From NCBI RefSeq assembly GCF_002847825.1, contig NZ_PKIZ01000007.1, forward strand, positions 48,566 through 112,565: DNA of 64,000 nt, given 5' to 3'. Position numbers and translations under genes: made by a program. Origin of the DNA: Kytococcus schroeteri. GTDB lineage: Bacteria > Actinomycetota > Actinomycetes > Actinomycetales > Dermatophilaceae. Numbering within the stretch: the first letter of the stretch is position 1; each line of letters opens with the position of its first letter. Of this stretch, positions 36,250 through 45,738 are shown piece by piece. The notes beneath the pieces were generated by a model. The model was not told where the DNA came from and did no database searches. It was given only the letters and a program-made list of their open reading frames with translations.

Positions 36250-37746
36250 ATGGAGACCGTCGAGTCATGGTTGAGCGAGGCCGGTGCGTGGATCTGGGGG
36301 CCGATGACCCCCATGGTGCTGCTGGCCGGGCTCGTGTTCACCGTGGTCACCGGTGTGGTGCAGGTCCGGATGCTGCCGGCCATGTTCCGCACGCTGCTGG
36401 ACCCGCCGTTGAAGGACGAGAACGGCGAGGACCGCAGCGTCTCCACCCTGGCGGCGTTCTCCATCTCGGCCGCCGGACGCATCGGCACCGCCAACATCGC
36501 CGGGGTCTCCGCGGCGGTGGCCATGGGTGGCGCCGGCGCCGTCTTCTGGATGTGGGTGATCGCCCTGGTCGGCGGCGCGACGGCGTTCGTCGAGTCCAGC
36601 ATCGCCCAGCTGTACAAGGTGCGGGAGGGCAACGCCTACCGCGGTGGTGGTGCTGTGGTCTACGAGAAGGCCCTCGGCTCCCGCATCATGGGTGTGCTGT
36701 TCGCCGTCATGGTGCTGATCTGCGCCGGCATCTCGTTCAACATGCTGCAGGCCAACACCATCCGGGTGGCCGTCGACGAGGCCGTGCCCACCGACGCCGC
36801 GTGGGTGAACTGGGCGGTGGCCGGCGTGGTGGCGGTGCTCACCGCCGCGGTGGTGCTCGGCGGGGTGCGCCGCATCGGTCACGTCGCCGAGGGGCTGGTG
36901 CCGTTCATGGCCGGCGCCTACCTGCTGCTGGGCCTGGCCATCGTGGTGGTCAACTTCGACCAGGTGCCGGGCGTCTTCGGGCAGATCTTCGGGCAGGCCT
37001 TCGGTGTCCAGGCCATCACCGCCGGCTCGTTCATGGGCATGGTGATGGAGGGCGTGAAGCGCGCCATGTTCTCCAACGAGGCGGGGATGGGTCTGACCGG
37101 CCACGCCGCCGCCTCGGCCTCGGTGTCGCACCCGGTGAAGCAGGGCTTCGCCCAGACCCTCGGGGTGTACCTGGACACGCTCGTGGTGTGCACCATCACC
37201 GCGTTCATCGTGCTGAGCGCCAACCCCCGCGTCGGTGGTGAGGAGGCCGGCGCGGAGCTCGCCTCGGCCTCCATCGTCGATGCGGTGGGCACGTGGGGCG
37301 CGATCGCCCTGGCGGTGATCCTGTTCACCCTGGCCTTCACCTCGGTGCTCGCGGACTACTACTACGGCGAGTCCAACGTCCAGTACCTGACGCGGAACAA
37401 GGGCCTGCTGACGGCCTTCAAGCTGGCCTTCGTGGCCCTGACCTTCCTGGGCTGCCTGGTGGAGCCGACGCTCCTGTGGTCGCTGGCGGACTTCCTCTTC
37501 CCGCTGCTGGCCCTGCTGACGATCGGCTCCCTGCTGGTGCTGCTGCCCAAGGCGCGGTGGCTCCTGCAGGACTACCGGGCGCAGGAGGCGGAGGGTCGTA
37601 ACCCGGCCCTCACCAGCGACCGGCTGCCGCGCAACTGGCGGGGCGTCACCTGCTGGGAGCCGGAGGACGCGATGGACCACGACCAGGCGCAGGCCTACCG
37701 GCGGGAGCACGGACTGGCCGGGACTGCCGCACCTGTGGCAGACTGA
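36250..37746 (+). CDS. AGCS family amino-acid:cation symporter
   Basis: 498 residues. Sodium:alanine/glycine symporter family. About ten hydrophobic segments are visible. Family landmarks are the N-terminal GRIGTANIAGVSAA with the substrate/ion-binding loop, GGAGAVFWMWVIAL, and FSNEAGMGLTGHAAASA. The start is the ATG at 36250, preceded by a very strong GGGAGGAG; an in-frame GTG at 36214 lacks one. It stands between trmD and rplS, which are adjacent in many bacteria, so it is an insertion into the ribosomal cluster. Likely substrate is alanine or glycine. Confidence 0.92.
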   Translation: METVESWLSEAGAWIWGPMTPMVLLAGLVFTVVTGVVQVRMLPAMFRTLLDPPLKDENGEDRSVSTLAAFSISAAGRIGTANIAGVSAAVAMGGAGAVFWMWVIALVGGATAFVESSIAQLYKVREGNAYRGGGAVVYEKALGSRIMGVLFAVMVLICAGISFNMLQANTIRVAVDEAVPTDAAWVNWAVAGVVAVLTAAVVLGGVRRIGHVAEGLVPFMAGAYLLLGLAIVVVNFDQVPGVFGQIFGQAFGVQAITAGSFMGMVMEGVKRAMFSNEAGMGLTGHAAASASVSHPVKQGFAQTLGVYLDTLVVCTITAFIVLSANPRVGGEEAGAELASASIVDAVGTWGAIALAVILFTLAFTSVLADYYYGESNVQYLTRNKGLLTAFKLAFVALTFLGCLVEPTLLWSLADFLFPLLALLTIGSLLVLLPKARWLLQDYRAQEAEGRNPALTSDRLPRNWRGVTCWEPEDAMDHDQAQAYRREHGLAGTAAPVAD

Positions 37747-37826
37747 GCCGCTGCCGACCGGCCCGACAGGCCCCTGCCGCAGGGGGGAGAAGCTCCGGGC
37801 ACCACGCTCGGCGAATCCACGTAGCG

Positions 37827-37844
37827 ACCACGGGAGACCGTGGT
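37827..37844 (+). promoter_or_regulatory. Small hairpin in the rplS leader
   Basis: 7-bp stem ACCACGG with a GAGA tetraloop, about 50 bases before the rplS ATG. It may belong to a structured leader used in control of L19 synthesis. The sequence is short, so significance is uncertain. Confidence 0.3.
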
Positions 37845-37893
37845 GACCCAGTGGCCGTGACCTGCGCGCACGCCACGGAAAGCGACACGCATC

Positions 37894-38250
37894 ATGCAGA
37901 AGCTCGACTTCGTCGACGCCGCCAGCCTCCGCGACGACATCCCGGAGTTCCGCGCCGGTGACACGATCAACGTGCACGTCAAGGTCATCGAGGGCAACCG
38001 CACCCGTACCCAGGTCTTCAAGGGCATCGTGATCCGTCGTCACGGCCGCGGCGTGGGCGAGACCTACACCGTGCGCAAGGTGTCCTTCGGCATCGGTGTG
38101 GAGCGCACCTTCCCGGTGCACTCCCCGGTGGTGGAGAAGGTGGAGGTGCTGACCCGCGGTGACGTGCGTCGCGCCAAGCTGTACTACCTGCGCGACCTGC
38201 GCGGCAAGGCTGCCCGCATCCGCGAGAAGCGCGAGGACGTCAAGGCCTGA
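37894..38250 (+). CDS. rplS: 50S ribosomal protein L19
   Basis: 118 residues, standard length. Contains [16 protein letters not shown], the signature [20 protein letters not shown] and the C-terminal [23 protein letters not shown] at 37894 follows CGGAAAGCG, a weak ribosome site, after a 147-base intergenic stretch. Followed by two signal peptidase genes, as in many actinobacteria. Confidence 0.97.
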   Translation: MQKLDFVDAASLRDDIPEFRAGDTINVHVKVIEGNRTRTQVFKGIVIRRHGRGVGETYTVRKVSFGIGVERTFPVHSPVVEKVEVLTRGDVRRAKLYYLRDLRGKAARIREKREDVKA

Positions 38251-38279
38251 TCCGGCGGGCACCCGTCCCTCCGGTCGCC

Positions 38280-38894
38280 GTGAGCGCCCTGCCCGAGCCG
38301 TCCTCGTCCCTGCGACGAGGGCGGCTCCGGCGTGTCCGGGGCCCCGAGGGGAACCGGCCCGGGGGCTCGCCGTGGCGACGGGCCGGGTGGGCCCTGCTGG
38401 CCCTGGCCCTCGTCGCCGCCCTCGTGCTGGCCACCTCGGTGCGCACCTACCGGGTGAACGGGCCCTCGATGGAGCCGGGCCTCGCGGCGGGCGACCTCGT
38501 GGTCGGCACCGTCGTGGGCGGGCTCGGGGGGGCGGCGTCGGACGCGGTCGCGGTGGGCGACGTGGTCGTCGTCGACGCCACGGCCGCCTGGGGCGACCGT
38601 GCGCCCGGGGTGGAGCGGCTGCACGTGGTCAAGCGCGTGGTCGGCGCCCCCGGCGACCGCGTCTCGTGCTGCACCGACGGCGCGATGGTGCGCAACGGCA
38701 CCCCGGTGCCCGCCCACGGCCCGGGCGGGGAGGGGCTCGACCAGCGCTTCGACGTGGTGCTCGGTGAGGACGAGTGGTGGGTGGTGGGGGACAATGCGGT
38801 GCACTCCGCGGACTCACGCACCCACCTGGCCGCGCCGGGGGGCGGTGTGGTGCGGTCTGACGAACTGGTGGCCCGCGTACGGTGGGCCCCGTGA
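38280..38894 (+). CDS. lepB1: Signal peptidase I (first of two)
   Basis: 204 residues, type I signal peptidase that cleaves Sec and Tat signal peptides outside the membrane. One membrane anchor at about 40-58 (ALLALALVAALVLA). The catalytic Ser lies in VNGPSMEPGL and the general-base Lys in HVVKRVVGAPGD. The C-terminal box VVGDNAVHSADSR matches GDNxxxSxDSR. A Pro/Arg-rich cytosolic leader precedes the anchor. GTG start; the stop overlaps the GTG of the second signal peptidase. Confidence 0.93.
   Translation: MSALPEPSSSLRRGRLRRVRGPEGNRPGGSPWRRAGWALLALALVAALVLATSVRTYRVNGPSMEPGLAAGDLVVGTVVGGLGGAASDAVAVGDVVVVDATAAWGDRAPGVERLHVVKRVVGAPGDRVSCCTDGAMVRNGTPVPAHGPGGEGLDQRFDVVLGEDEWWVVGDNAVHSADSRTHLAAPGGGVVRSDELVARVRWAP
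38878..38883 (+). promoter_or_regulatory. Possible internal -10 element before the second signal peptidase
   Basis: TACGGT, 7 bases before the GTG at 38891, inside the end of the first signal peptidase gene. It could give an extra leaderless transcript of the second gene. Confidence 0.3.
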
Positions 38895-39658
38895 ACACCG
38901 AGGAGCAGTCGATGCCGCCCGAGCAGCACGAGCCGAACCACGCCGCCGACGACCAGCCGGCCACCGGGTCCACCTCCCTCGAGGCCGACCCGGCGACCCC
39001 GGGGGAAGCGGTCAAGGAGCGCGGGGGCTTCCTCAGCGCGCTGCGGGAGACCGTGGTGGTGGCCGCGCTGGCCCTGTTCTTCGCCTTCCTCATCAAGACC
39101 TTCCTCGTGCAGGCCTTCTTCATCCCCTCGGGCTCCATGGAGAACACGCTCCAGGAGGGCGACCGCCTGCTGGTGAACAAGCTGAGCCCCACCCCCTTCG
39201 CAGTGGAGCGCGGCGAGGTCGTCGTCTTCCAGGACCCGGGCCAGTGGCTCGGCAGCACGCCCAAGGACAAGTCGCTGCTGCACAAGGCCGGCCAGTTCGT
39301 CGGGGTGCTGCCCGGCGACGGCGACGAGTACCTCATCAAGCGCGTCATCGGGCTGCCGGGCGACCGGGTGCAGTGCTGCGACGCCGAGGGCCGCGTGCAA
39401 GTCAACGGCAAGAGCATCGACGAGCCGTACGTGTTCCCCGGCAACCCGCCGAGCCTGGTGGAGTTCGACGAGAAGGTCCCCGAGGACCACCTGTGGGTCA
39501 TGGGTGACCACCGCTCCAACTCCGGCGACTCGCGTTACCACGGCACCGTGCCGATGGACCGCGTGACCGGTGGCGCCTTCGTCGTCATCTGGCCGTTCGA
39601 CCACGTGGGCACCCTGCCGGGCAAGGACGTCTTCGCCGACGTGCCCGACCCGAAGTGA
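38891..39658 (+). CDS. lepB2: Signal peptidase I (second of two)
   Basis: 255 residues. A 50-residue acidic cytosolic leader is followed by one membrane segment ([15 protein letters not shown]). Catalytic Ser in [11 protein letters not shown], Lys in [14 protein letters not shown], and the box [13 protein letters not shown] is fully canonical, more so than in the first copy. Extra residues between the Ser and Lys boxes ([20 protein letters not shown]) are typical for actinobacterial LepB. Overlaps the first signal peptidase and rnhB, so the three genes are co-translated. Confidence 0.96.
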   Translation: MNTEEQSMPPEQHEPNHAADDQPATGSTSLEADPATPGEAVKERGGFLSALRETVVVAALALFFAFLIKTFLVQAFFIPSGSMENTLQEGDRLLVNKLSPTPFAVERGEVVVFQDPGQWLGSTPKDKSLLHKAGQFVGVLPGDGDEYLIKRVIGLPGDRVQCCDAEGRVQVNGKSIDEPYVFPGNPPSLVEFDEKVPEDHLWVMGDHRSNSGDSRYHGTVPMDRVTGGAFVVIWPFDHVGTLPGKDVFADVPDPK

Positions 39659-40413
39659 CCCCGGGCGCCCCAGGGCGTCCCCGCACCGGCGTCACCACGC
39701 CCAGCCTGCGCGTCGAGCGCGAGCTGCTGCGCGGTGGCGCCGTGCGCGTGGCCGGCATGGACGAGGTGGGGCGGGGGGCACTGGCCGGGCCGGTGAGCGT
39801 GGGCGTGGTCGTCGTGGACGCCGCCGTGGGCACCGCGCCGGTGGGGGTGCGCGATTCCAAGGACCTCAGCGCCGCCCGCCGGGAGGCACTCGTGCCGCAG
39901 CTGCTCCGATGGGGTGTGGCGCGGGGCGTGGGGCACGCCTCGGCGGCCGAGGTGGACGCCCGGGGGATCATGGGCGCGCTGCGCACCGCCGGGCGGCGGG
40001 CCCTCGAGGCCTGTGGTGTGGAGGTGGACGTGGTGCTGCTCGACGGCAAGCACGACTGGCTCACCGACCCACTCTCCGACGGGCTCCTGGCCGGCCTGGG
40101 CGTCGGCGGCGCGATGTCGGCCACGCCCCCGGTGGTGACCCGGACCAAGGCCGACCGCACCTGCTCCTCGGTGGCCGCCGCCAGCGTGCTGGCCAAGGTG
40201 GAGCGCGACGGCCTCATGGCCGGCCTGGCCCGGCAGCCGGGCATGTGGCCCTACGGGTGGGCCCGCAACAAGGGCTACGCCGCGGCCGACCACCGCGAGG
40301 CGCTGGAGCGGCGCGGACCGAGCACCCACCACCGCCGTTCCTGGCGGCTCGGGGTGCAGGATGGGACGAGCACCACGGAGGACCTTCCGTGGGCCGACGA
40401 CCGGGAGGTGTGA
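39655..40413 (+). CDS. rnhB: Ribonuclease HII
   Basis: 252 residues. Removes ribonucleotides from DNA and RNA primers. The metal-binding acidic residues are in [15 protein letters not shown] and the third Asp in [10 protein letters not shown], with [21 protein letters not shown] as the conserved helix. The N-terminal 30 residues are variable. GTG start overlaps the lepB2 stop by four bases. DUF2469 starts directly after its stop. Confidence 0.96.
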   Translation: MTPGAPGRPRTGVTTPSLRVERELLRGGAVRVAGMDEVGRGALAGPVSVGVVVVDAAVGTAPVGVRDSKDLSAARREALVPQLLRWGVARGVGHASAAEVDARGIMGALRTAGRRALEACGVEVDVVLLDGKHDWLTDPLSDGLLAGLGVGGAMSATPPVVTRTKADRTCSSVAAASVLAKVERDGLMAGLARQPGMWPYGWARNKGYAAADHREALERRGPSTHHRRSWRLGVQDGTSTTEDLPWADDREV

Positions 40414-40719
40414 GTGAGCGAGGAGGATCTCGACCGCTTCGAGGCCGATGCCGAGCTGGCCCTGTACAAGGAGTACCGGGACGTCGTGGGGCTCTTCTCC
40501 TACGTGGTGGAGACCGACCGCCGGTTCTACCTGGCCAACGAGGTGGACGTGCAGGTGGCCGGTGAGCCGGGCGACACCTGGTTCGACGTGCACCTCACCG
40601 ACGCCTGGGTCTGGGACGTCTACCGTCCGGCGCGCTTCGTCTCCCGGGTGCGGGTCATGACCTACAAGGACGTCAACGTGGAGGAGCTCGCGCCGCAGGA
40701 GCTGACGCTGCCCGAGTGA
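40414..40719 (+). CDS. DUF2469 family protein
   Basis: 101 residues; a small, acidic, conserved actinobacterial protein of unknown role found beside rnhB. Begins MSEEDLDRFEADAELALYKEYRDVV and continues with VETDRRFYLANEVDV and WVWDVYRPARFVSRVRV. No membrane segment. The GTG start at 40414 immediately follows the rnhB stop, so the two are probably coupled. Confidence 0.9.
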   Translation: MSEEDLDRFEADAELALYKEYRDVVGLFSYVVETDRRFYLANEVDVQVAGEPGDTWFDVHLTDAWVWDVYRPARFVSRVRVMTYKDVNVEELAPQELTLPE

Positions 40720-40825
40720 GGGCCGCCCACAGGCGCCTCGATGCTGGGGACCGGCCCGGGGGCGCAGCCACAGGCCCGGCGCCCTCGCCCACCGCGCGCC
40801 GGTGCACGGGGCCACGCTGCGGGGC

Positions 40826-41191
40826 ATGACTGCACGACGCACAGCCCTGGGGCGGCAGGGGGAGGACATCGCCGCCCGCTGGTGGGAGGAGCGCGGCGCG
40901 GAGTTGCTCGACCGCAACTGGCGCCACGGGGCCCACGGCGAGATCGACCTCGTGGTGGCCGAGGGGCCCCGCCTCGTGGTCTGCGAGGTGAAGACCCGCT
41001 CCACGGCGGCCTTCGGCGAGCCGGTGGAGATGGTCTCCCTGGCGCAACGGCGCCGCCTGCGGCGCCTCACCGCGGCCTGGCTGCAGGCGCACCCGGGCCG
41101 GTGGGACGAGGTCCGCATCGACGTGCTGGGGGTGCTCGCGCCGCCCGGGGGCCCGGTGACCGTCCACCACGTGCCGGGGGCCGTGTCATGA
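40826..41191 (+). CDS. YraN/UPF0102 family putative endonuclease
   Basis: 121 residues, Holliday-junction-resolvase-like fold of the PD-(D/E)xK group. GRQGEDIAARWWEERG, the acidic strand HGEIDLVVAEG and VCEVKTRSTAAFG supply the E...D...ExK pattern. Its cell role is unknown; its position before comM and dprA suggests DNA processing. The ATG at 40826 starts the conserved part. The stop overlaps the comM ATG. Confidence 0.92.
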   Translation: MTARRTALGRQGEDIAARWWEERGAELLDRNWRHGAHGEIDLVVAEGPRLVVCEVKTRSTAAFGEPVEMVSLAQRRRLRRLTAAWLQAHPGRWDEVRIDVLGVLAPPGGPVTVHHVPGAVS

Positions 41192-42714
41192 CCCTCGGGC
41201 GCACCTGGGCGGTGGGCCTGGTGGGGGTGACCGGCCGGATGGTCCAGGTGGAGGCCGACATGGGCGCGGGGCTGCCCACCTTCACCATCGGGGGCCTGCC
41301 GGACGCCGCGTGCGCGCAGGCGCCGGACCGCATCCGGGCCGCGACGGCCAACGCCGGCATCCAACTGCCCAGCCGCAAGGTGGTGGTCAACCTGTCCCCG
41401 GCCGACCTGCGCAAGCGGGGCACGGGCTACGACCTGGGCATCGCCCTGGCGATCCTCGCGGCGGCGGGTGTCGTGCCGGCCGGGGCGGTGGAGCAGGTCG
41501 CACACGTCGGGGAGCTCGGGCTCGACGGGGAGGTCCGCCCCGTCCCGGGCGTGCTCCCGGCGGTGCTCGCCGCCCGGGCGGCCGGGGTCGAGCGGGTCGT
41601 GGTGCCCGCGGCGTCGTGGACCACCACCTGCACCGTGCCCGGCGTCGAGGTGCTGCCCGTGACCCACCTGGCGGCACTGGTGGAGGACTACGTCACCCAC
41701 GGCCGCCCGATGGGGTGCACCACCGCGCTGCCGGAACCCCCGGCCGCCGAGGAGGTCGCCTGCCTCTCCGAAGTCGTGGGCCAGGAGGCCGCCCGACGGG
41801 CCCTGGAGGTGGCCGCCGCCGGCGGGCACCACCTGCTCCTGCACGGGGCGCCCGGCACGGGAAAGACCATGCTGGCGCGGCGGCTGCCCGGCATCCTGCC
41901 GCCGCTGGAGAAGGACGAGGCACTGGAGGTCGCGGCCATCGCGTCGGTCACCGAGGCCACCCCTGTGGGCCTGACCCGGGTGAGGCCCTTCGTGGCCCCG
42001 CACCACGCGTCCACCGCGAGCGCGGTGCTCGGGGGTGGGTCGGGGCGGGCCCGCCCCGGGGCGGTCTCCCGGGCCACCCACGGGGTGCTCTTCCTCGACG
42101 AGGCCCCCGAGCTGCGGCGCGACGTGCTGGAGGGGCTGCGCCAGCCGCTCGAGGAGGGGCGCGTGGTGGTGCTGCGTTCGGAGGGGGCGGTGGAGCTGCC
42201 GGCGCGCTTCCAGCTCGTGCTGGCGGCCAACCCGTGTCCCTGCGGCCTCGCGGGCCGGCGGGCCACCGCGGGCGCGGTCTGCGAGTGCACGCCCACCACG
42301 CGCCGGCAGTACGCCAAGCGCCTGTCCGGCCCCGTCCGCGACCGCATCGACCTGCAGGTCGAGATGGACCCCACCACCGTCTGGCCGATGACGCGCGAGC
42401 TCCCGGAGTCCTCGGCGGTGGTGGCCGAGCGCGTGGCGCGGGCTCGGCAGCGGCAGCGGGAACGCTGGGCGGGGCACCCGTGGTCGCTCAACGTGCACGC
42501 CCCGGGCAGCGTCCTGCGCCGCGGCCCCCACGCCGTTCCGCCCGCCGCCCTGGACCGCCTCCGGACGGCCCACGCCGCCGGCGTGCTCAGCACGCGGGCC
42601 GTGGACCGGGTGCTGCGGGTCGCCCGCACCCTGGCCGACCTGTCCGACGGGGGTGCGGTGACCTCCGAGCACGTGGCGCAGGCCGTGGTGCTGCGCGGGG
42701 TGGAGGCGGCATGA
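41188..42714 (+). CDS. comM: YifB/ComM family AAA ATPase (Mg chelatase-like)
   Basis: 508 residues. An N-terminal Lon-protease-like domain precedes a MgsA/chelatase-type AAA module with Walker A GAPGTGKT (about 228-235) and Walker B GVLFLDEAPEL. ComM proteins are helicases that promote branch migration during natural transformation. LSGPVRDRIDLQVEM matches the sensor region. A CPCGLAG...CEC cysteine cluster suggests a zinc finger, typical for the family. Overlaps yraN and dprA by ATGA junctions. Confidence 0.93.
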   Translation: MTLGRTWAVGLVGVTGRMVQVEADMGAGLPTFTIGGLPDAACAQAPDRIRAATANAGIQLPSRKVVVNLSPADLRKRGTGYDLGIALAILAAAGVVPAGAVEQVAHVGELGLDGEVRPVPGVLPAVLAARAAGVERVVVPAASWTTTCTVPGVEVLPVTHLAALVEDYVTHGRPMGCTTALPEPPAAEEVACLSEVVGQEAARRALEVAAAGGHHLLLHGAPGTGKTMLARRLPGILPPLEKDEALEVAAIASVTEATPVGLTRVRPFVAPHHASTASAVLGGGSGRARPGAVSRATHGVLFLDEAPELRRDVLEGLRQPLEEGRVVVLRSEGAVELPARFQLVLAANPCPCGLAGRRATAGAVCECTPTTRRQYAKRLSGPVRDRIDLQVEMDPTTVWPMTRELPESSAVVAERVARARQRQRERWAGHPWSLNVHAPGSVLRRGPHAVPPAALDRLRTAHAAGVLSTRAVDRVLRVARTLADLSDGGAVTSEHVAQAVVLRGVEAA

Positions 42715-43823
42715 GCGCACCGTCCGCCCCGACCCCGCGCTGGTCGCCCGAGCGCGCGGCACGTGCCGCGTGGAGCCGCCTGTCCGAACCCGGCGACAAG
42801 GAGGCCACCGCCCTGCTGGAGCGGCTCGGTCCCGAACGCGCCTTGGAGCACCTCGTGGCCGACCCCTCGGTGGCGAAGGGTCGCTTCGCGCCCCGGCTCG
42901 CACAGTGGGACCCGGCCGAGGAGGAGGCCCGCGCCGCGCGCCTGGGCGTCCGGGTGCTCGTGCCGGGTGACGAGGAGTGGCCCGACGGCGCCGACCGCCT
43001 CGAGCACCCACCGGTGTGCCTGTGGGTGCGGGGCCGGTCCCACCTGGCCGAGGCGCTGGAGTGCTCGGTGGCCGTGGTCGGTGCTCGCGCCGCCACCCAC
43101 TACGGCCAGTCGGTGGCCGGCACCTGGAGCCAGGAGTTCGCGGCCTCGGGGGTGACGGTCGTCTCCGGGGGAGCCTTCGGCGTCGACGCCGCAGCCCACC
43201 GGGGCGCCCTCTCGGCGCCCGGCACGACGGTGGCCTTCCTCGCCGGGGGAGTGGACCGCCCCTACCCGGCGGCACACGCGGACCTGCTCCAGGCGGTCGC
43301 CGGGCAGGGGGCGCTGGTCAGCGAGGCCGCCCCGGGCTGTGCACCCCACCGGGGGCGCTTCCTCACCCGCAACCGCCTCATCGCGGCCTTCTCCGGCGGC
43401 ACGCTGGTGGTGGAGGCCGGTGCGCGGTCGGGTTCGCTGTCCACCGCGCGCTGGGCGGACTCCTGCTCCCGCCCGGTGGCCGCGGTGCCCGGCCCGGTCA
43501 CCTCGGAGTTCTCGGTGGGGACCCACCAGGTGGTCCGCGATGGCCTGGCGACCCTGGTCACCACGCCGCAGGAGGCCCTGGAGGCCCTGTCACCCCTGGG
43601 TGCCGCCCTCGCGCCGGTACCGGTGGGGCCGGCGGCGGACCGGGACGCGGTGGAGCCCGAGCACCGGTGGTGCTGGGACGTCGTCAGCCCGCGGGGCTCC
43701 ACCACCGATGCGGTGGCCCGCGCGGGGGGCCGGTCCCTCGCCGAGGCCGAGTTGGCCCTGGGGCTGCTGGCGCTCGCCGGTCAGGTGCAGCGCACGGACC
43801 GGGGGTGGGTCCGCACCCGCTGA
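42711..43823 (+). CDS. dprA: DNA processing protein DprA
   Basis: 370 residues. Binds incoming single-stranded DNA and loads RecA. The Rossmann-like core has VAVVGARAATHYG, VVSGGAFGVDAAAHRGAL, FLAGGVDRPYP and FLTRNRLIAAFSGGTLVVEAG. A C-terminal winged-helix-like region (STTDAVARAGGRSLAEAELALGLLALAGQVQ) follows a Pro/Val linker. ATGA overlap with comM. No com pilus genes are in the window, so competence is not shown. Confidence 0.94.
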   Translation: MSAPSAPTPRWSPERAARAAWSRLSEPGDKEATALLERLGPERALEHLVADPSVAKGRFAPRLAQWDPAEEEARAARLGVRVLVPGDEEWPDGADRLEHPPVCLWVRGRSHLAEALECSVAVVGARAATHYGQSVAGTWSQEFAASGVTVVSGGAFGVDAAAHRGALSAPGTTVAFLAGGVDRPYPAAHADLLQAVAGQGALVSEAAPGCAPHRGRFLTRNRLIAAFSGGTLVVEAGARSGSLSTARWADSCSRPVAAVPGPVTSEFSVGTHQVVRDGLATLVTTPQEALEALSPLGAALAPVPVGPAADRDAVEPEHRWCWDVVSPRGSTTDAVARAGGRSLAEAELALGLLALAGQVQRTDRGWVRTR

Positions 43824-43929
43824 CGCACGGAGCCCGGTACTGTGCACTCGTCCGCCGGCCCGGCCCCGCCCGGGCCGGGCCGGCCCACCACGCACCCAGG
43901 TTCCGGGACGCCGTGGTGGACTGTCCCGC

Positions 43930-44910
43930 ATGCGGACGGACCTGGCGCGGGCGGTGGAGGAGTTCGGCGACCACCTCGAGCACGAGCGTGGCCGCTCGGC
44001 CCACACCGTCCGGGCCTACCTGACCGACCTGCGGGGACTGGTCGAGCACCTCCAGGAGCAGGGCGTGGACCGGTGGGACCGGGTGACCCTGGCCCACCTG
44101 CGGTCCCACGCCGCGGCGCGCTCTGCCCGGGGCCTCGCGCGCACCACCCTCGCCCGGGGTGCTGCGGCGCAGCGGGCCTTCTTCGGCTGGATGGTGGCGC
44201 GCGGTACCTTGGACACCGACCCCTCGGCCCGCCTGGTCTCGCCGCGGGGGGAGCGGCGGCTCCCCGGCGTGCTCCGGGCGGACCAGGCCGAGGCGGTGGT
44301 CTCGGGTGCAGTGGCTGCCGGGCCGGTCGACAGGCCCGGCGGGGCCGGGCCGGACGGCGCGGCCCCGCGGCAGGACGGGGCACCGGACGACCCGGTGACC
44401 ACGGCGCTGGCGCTGCGCGACCGCGCCCTGCTCGAGCTGCTCTACGCCACCGGCATCCGGGTGGGGGAGCTCGTGGGCCTCGACCGCGGGGCCGTCGACC
44501 ACGCCGAGCGCACCGTGCGCGTGCTGGGCAAGGGGGACAAGGAACGGGTCGTGCCCTTCGGCCGCCCGGCCGCCGAGGCGCTCGCGGCCTGGGCCGACCG
44601 GGGACGGCCCGTCCTGGTGGGTGACCGCAGCGCGGGCGCGCTCTTCCTGGGGGCGCGGGGCGGTCGCATCGACCCCCGCGAGGTGCGACGCGTGGTGCAC
44701 CGGGCCGTCGAGGGCGTGGACGGCGCCCCCCGGATGGGCCCGCACGGCCTGCGCCACTCGGCGGCCACGCACATGGTGGACGCGGGGGCCGACCTGCGGT
44801 CGGTGCAGGAGCTCCTGGGGCACGCCAGCCTGGCCACCACGCAGGTGTACACCCACGTCTCGGTGGAACGCCTCCGCGAGGCCTTCGGGCGCGCCCACCC
44901 CCGGGCCTGA
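43930..44910 (+). CDS. xerC: Tyrosine recombinase XerC
   Basis: 326 residues. Resolves chromosome dimers at dif with XerD. The N-terminal SAM-like domain carries HTVRAYLTDLRGL. The catalytic set is complete: Arg177 (GIRVGEL), Lys201 (LGKGDKER), His272 and Arg275 (HGLRH), His298 (GHASLATTQ) and Tyr307 (YTHVS). A 30-residue Pro/Gly/Ala insert (about 130-160) separates the two domains, longer than usual. The ATG at 43930 was chosen because the recombinase fold begins soon after. Conserved position after dprA. Confidence 0.93.
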   Translation: MRTDLARAVEEFGDHLEHERGRSAHTVRAYLTDLRGLVEHLQEQGVDRWDRVTLAHLRSHAAARSARGLARTTLARGAAAQRAFFGWMVARGTLDTDPSARLVSPRGERRLPGVLRADQAEAVVSGAVAAGPVDRPGGAGPDGAAPRQDGAPDDPVTTALALRDRALLELLYATGIRVGELVGLDRGAVDHAERTVRVLGKGDKERVVPFGRPAAEALAAWADRGRPVLVGDRSAGALFLGARGGRIDPREVRRVVHRAVEGVDGAPRMGPHGLRHSAATHMVDAGADLRSVQELLGHASLATTQVYTHVSVERLREAFGRAHPRA

Positions 44911-44911
44911 A

Positions 44912-44945
44912 CCGGCCCCCTGCCCATTCCGTGGGCCGGGGCCGG
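44912..44945. terminator. Bidirectional hairpin between xerC and the M23 peptidase gene
   Basis: Outer stem CCGGCCCC/GGGGCCGG with an inner GCCCA/TGGGC stem separated by a small bulge, sitting in the 36 bases between the convergent stops. Confidence 0.5.
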
Positions 44946-44946
44946 A

Positions 44947-45738
44947 TCAGCGCCGGCGCCGACGCTGGTCCAGGGGCTTGAGCTCCGGCGCGAAGTCCGG
45001 CAGGAGCGTCGGGTCGATGTAGGTCCGCAGCCCGGTCCTGGCGCCCCAGTGCAGGCAGGCCGGCAGGCAGTGCCCACCCGGGGACAGCAACCCGATGGGC
45101 GTGCCGGCGACCACGGGTGTGCCCATCGGGACGCGGGCGGTGAGGGGCTGGTAGGTGGTGCGCAGCCGCAGGGTGTGCTGGATGGAGAGCGTCCCCACCG
45201 AGGCCACCGGACCGCTGAAGGCGACGAACCCGGGCCCGGCGGCGTAGACGGGCGTCCCCGGGACGGCCCGCAGGTCGACCCCGCGGTGGCCCCGTCCGTA
45301 GCGGTGCTTCGGCGGCTTGAACGGGCGCACGACCTTCACCGGTGCGATGGGCCACTTGTAGTCCATGGGGTCCAGGCCCGAGGCCGTCGCCAGCGGTGCG
45401 GTGTCCCTGGTGGCCGGCACCCCGCCGGGTACCTGACCCCACGCTGCGGCCAGGGCCCACGCCTGGGGCGCCGCGCGGGAGACCAGGTCGAGATGCACAT
45501 CCTTCTCCCAGGGCAGCCACAGCGGAGGAGGCAGCGTGACGTCGGTGGTGTTGGGCATCGACTCCACCTCCTCCGGTCCGGGCGGCGCCGCGTCCGGATG
45601 GGCCTCGGCCGCCGCGGTCGGCGCATCGAGGCCGGCGAGGAGCACCGCCCAGGCGGTGGCCGGGACGAGGGCGCGACGCAGCAGGCGGCGCCACGGCCGG
45701 GTCGTTGTGGCGGAACGGGAGGGGCGCGAGGTGTCCAT
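44947..45738 (-). CDS. Secreted M23 family peptidase
   Basis: 263 residues. N-terminal basic stretch and hydrophobic segment ending in LDAPTAAAEA form a likely Sec signal peptide. The mature enzyme has the metallo-endopeptidase motifs HRGVDLRAVPGTPVYAAGPG and GGHCLPACLHWGARTG, with the LHW box giving the HxH-like zinc ligand region typical of actinobacterial members beside rpsB. Likely cleaves or remodels peptidoglycan in the cell wall. The start is the ATG at 45738; further upstream frame is open but contains no signal sequence. Ends with a basic DQRRRRR tail. Confidence 0.85.
   Translation of the reverse strand: MDTSRPSRSATTTRPWRRLLRRALVPATAWAVLLAGLDAPTAAAEAHPDAAPPGPEEVESMPNTTDVTLPPPLWLPWEKDVHLDLVSRAAPQAWALAAAWGQVPGGVPATRDTAPLATASGLDPMDYKWPIAPVKVVRPFKPPKHRYGRGHRGVDLRAVPGTPVYAAGPGFVAFSGPVASVGTLSIQHTLRLRTTYQPLTARVPMGTPVVAGTPIGLLSPGGHCLPACLHWGARTGLRTYIDPTLLPDFAPELKPLDQRRRRR

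Noticed and set aside
42711..44910. comM-dprA-xerC as a dedicated competence island
   Set aside because: This order is core in bacteria lacking known transformation, and no uptake pilus genes are present.
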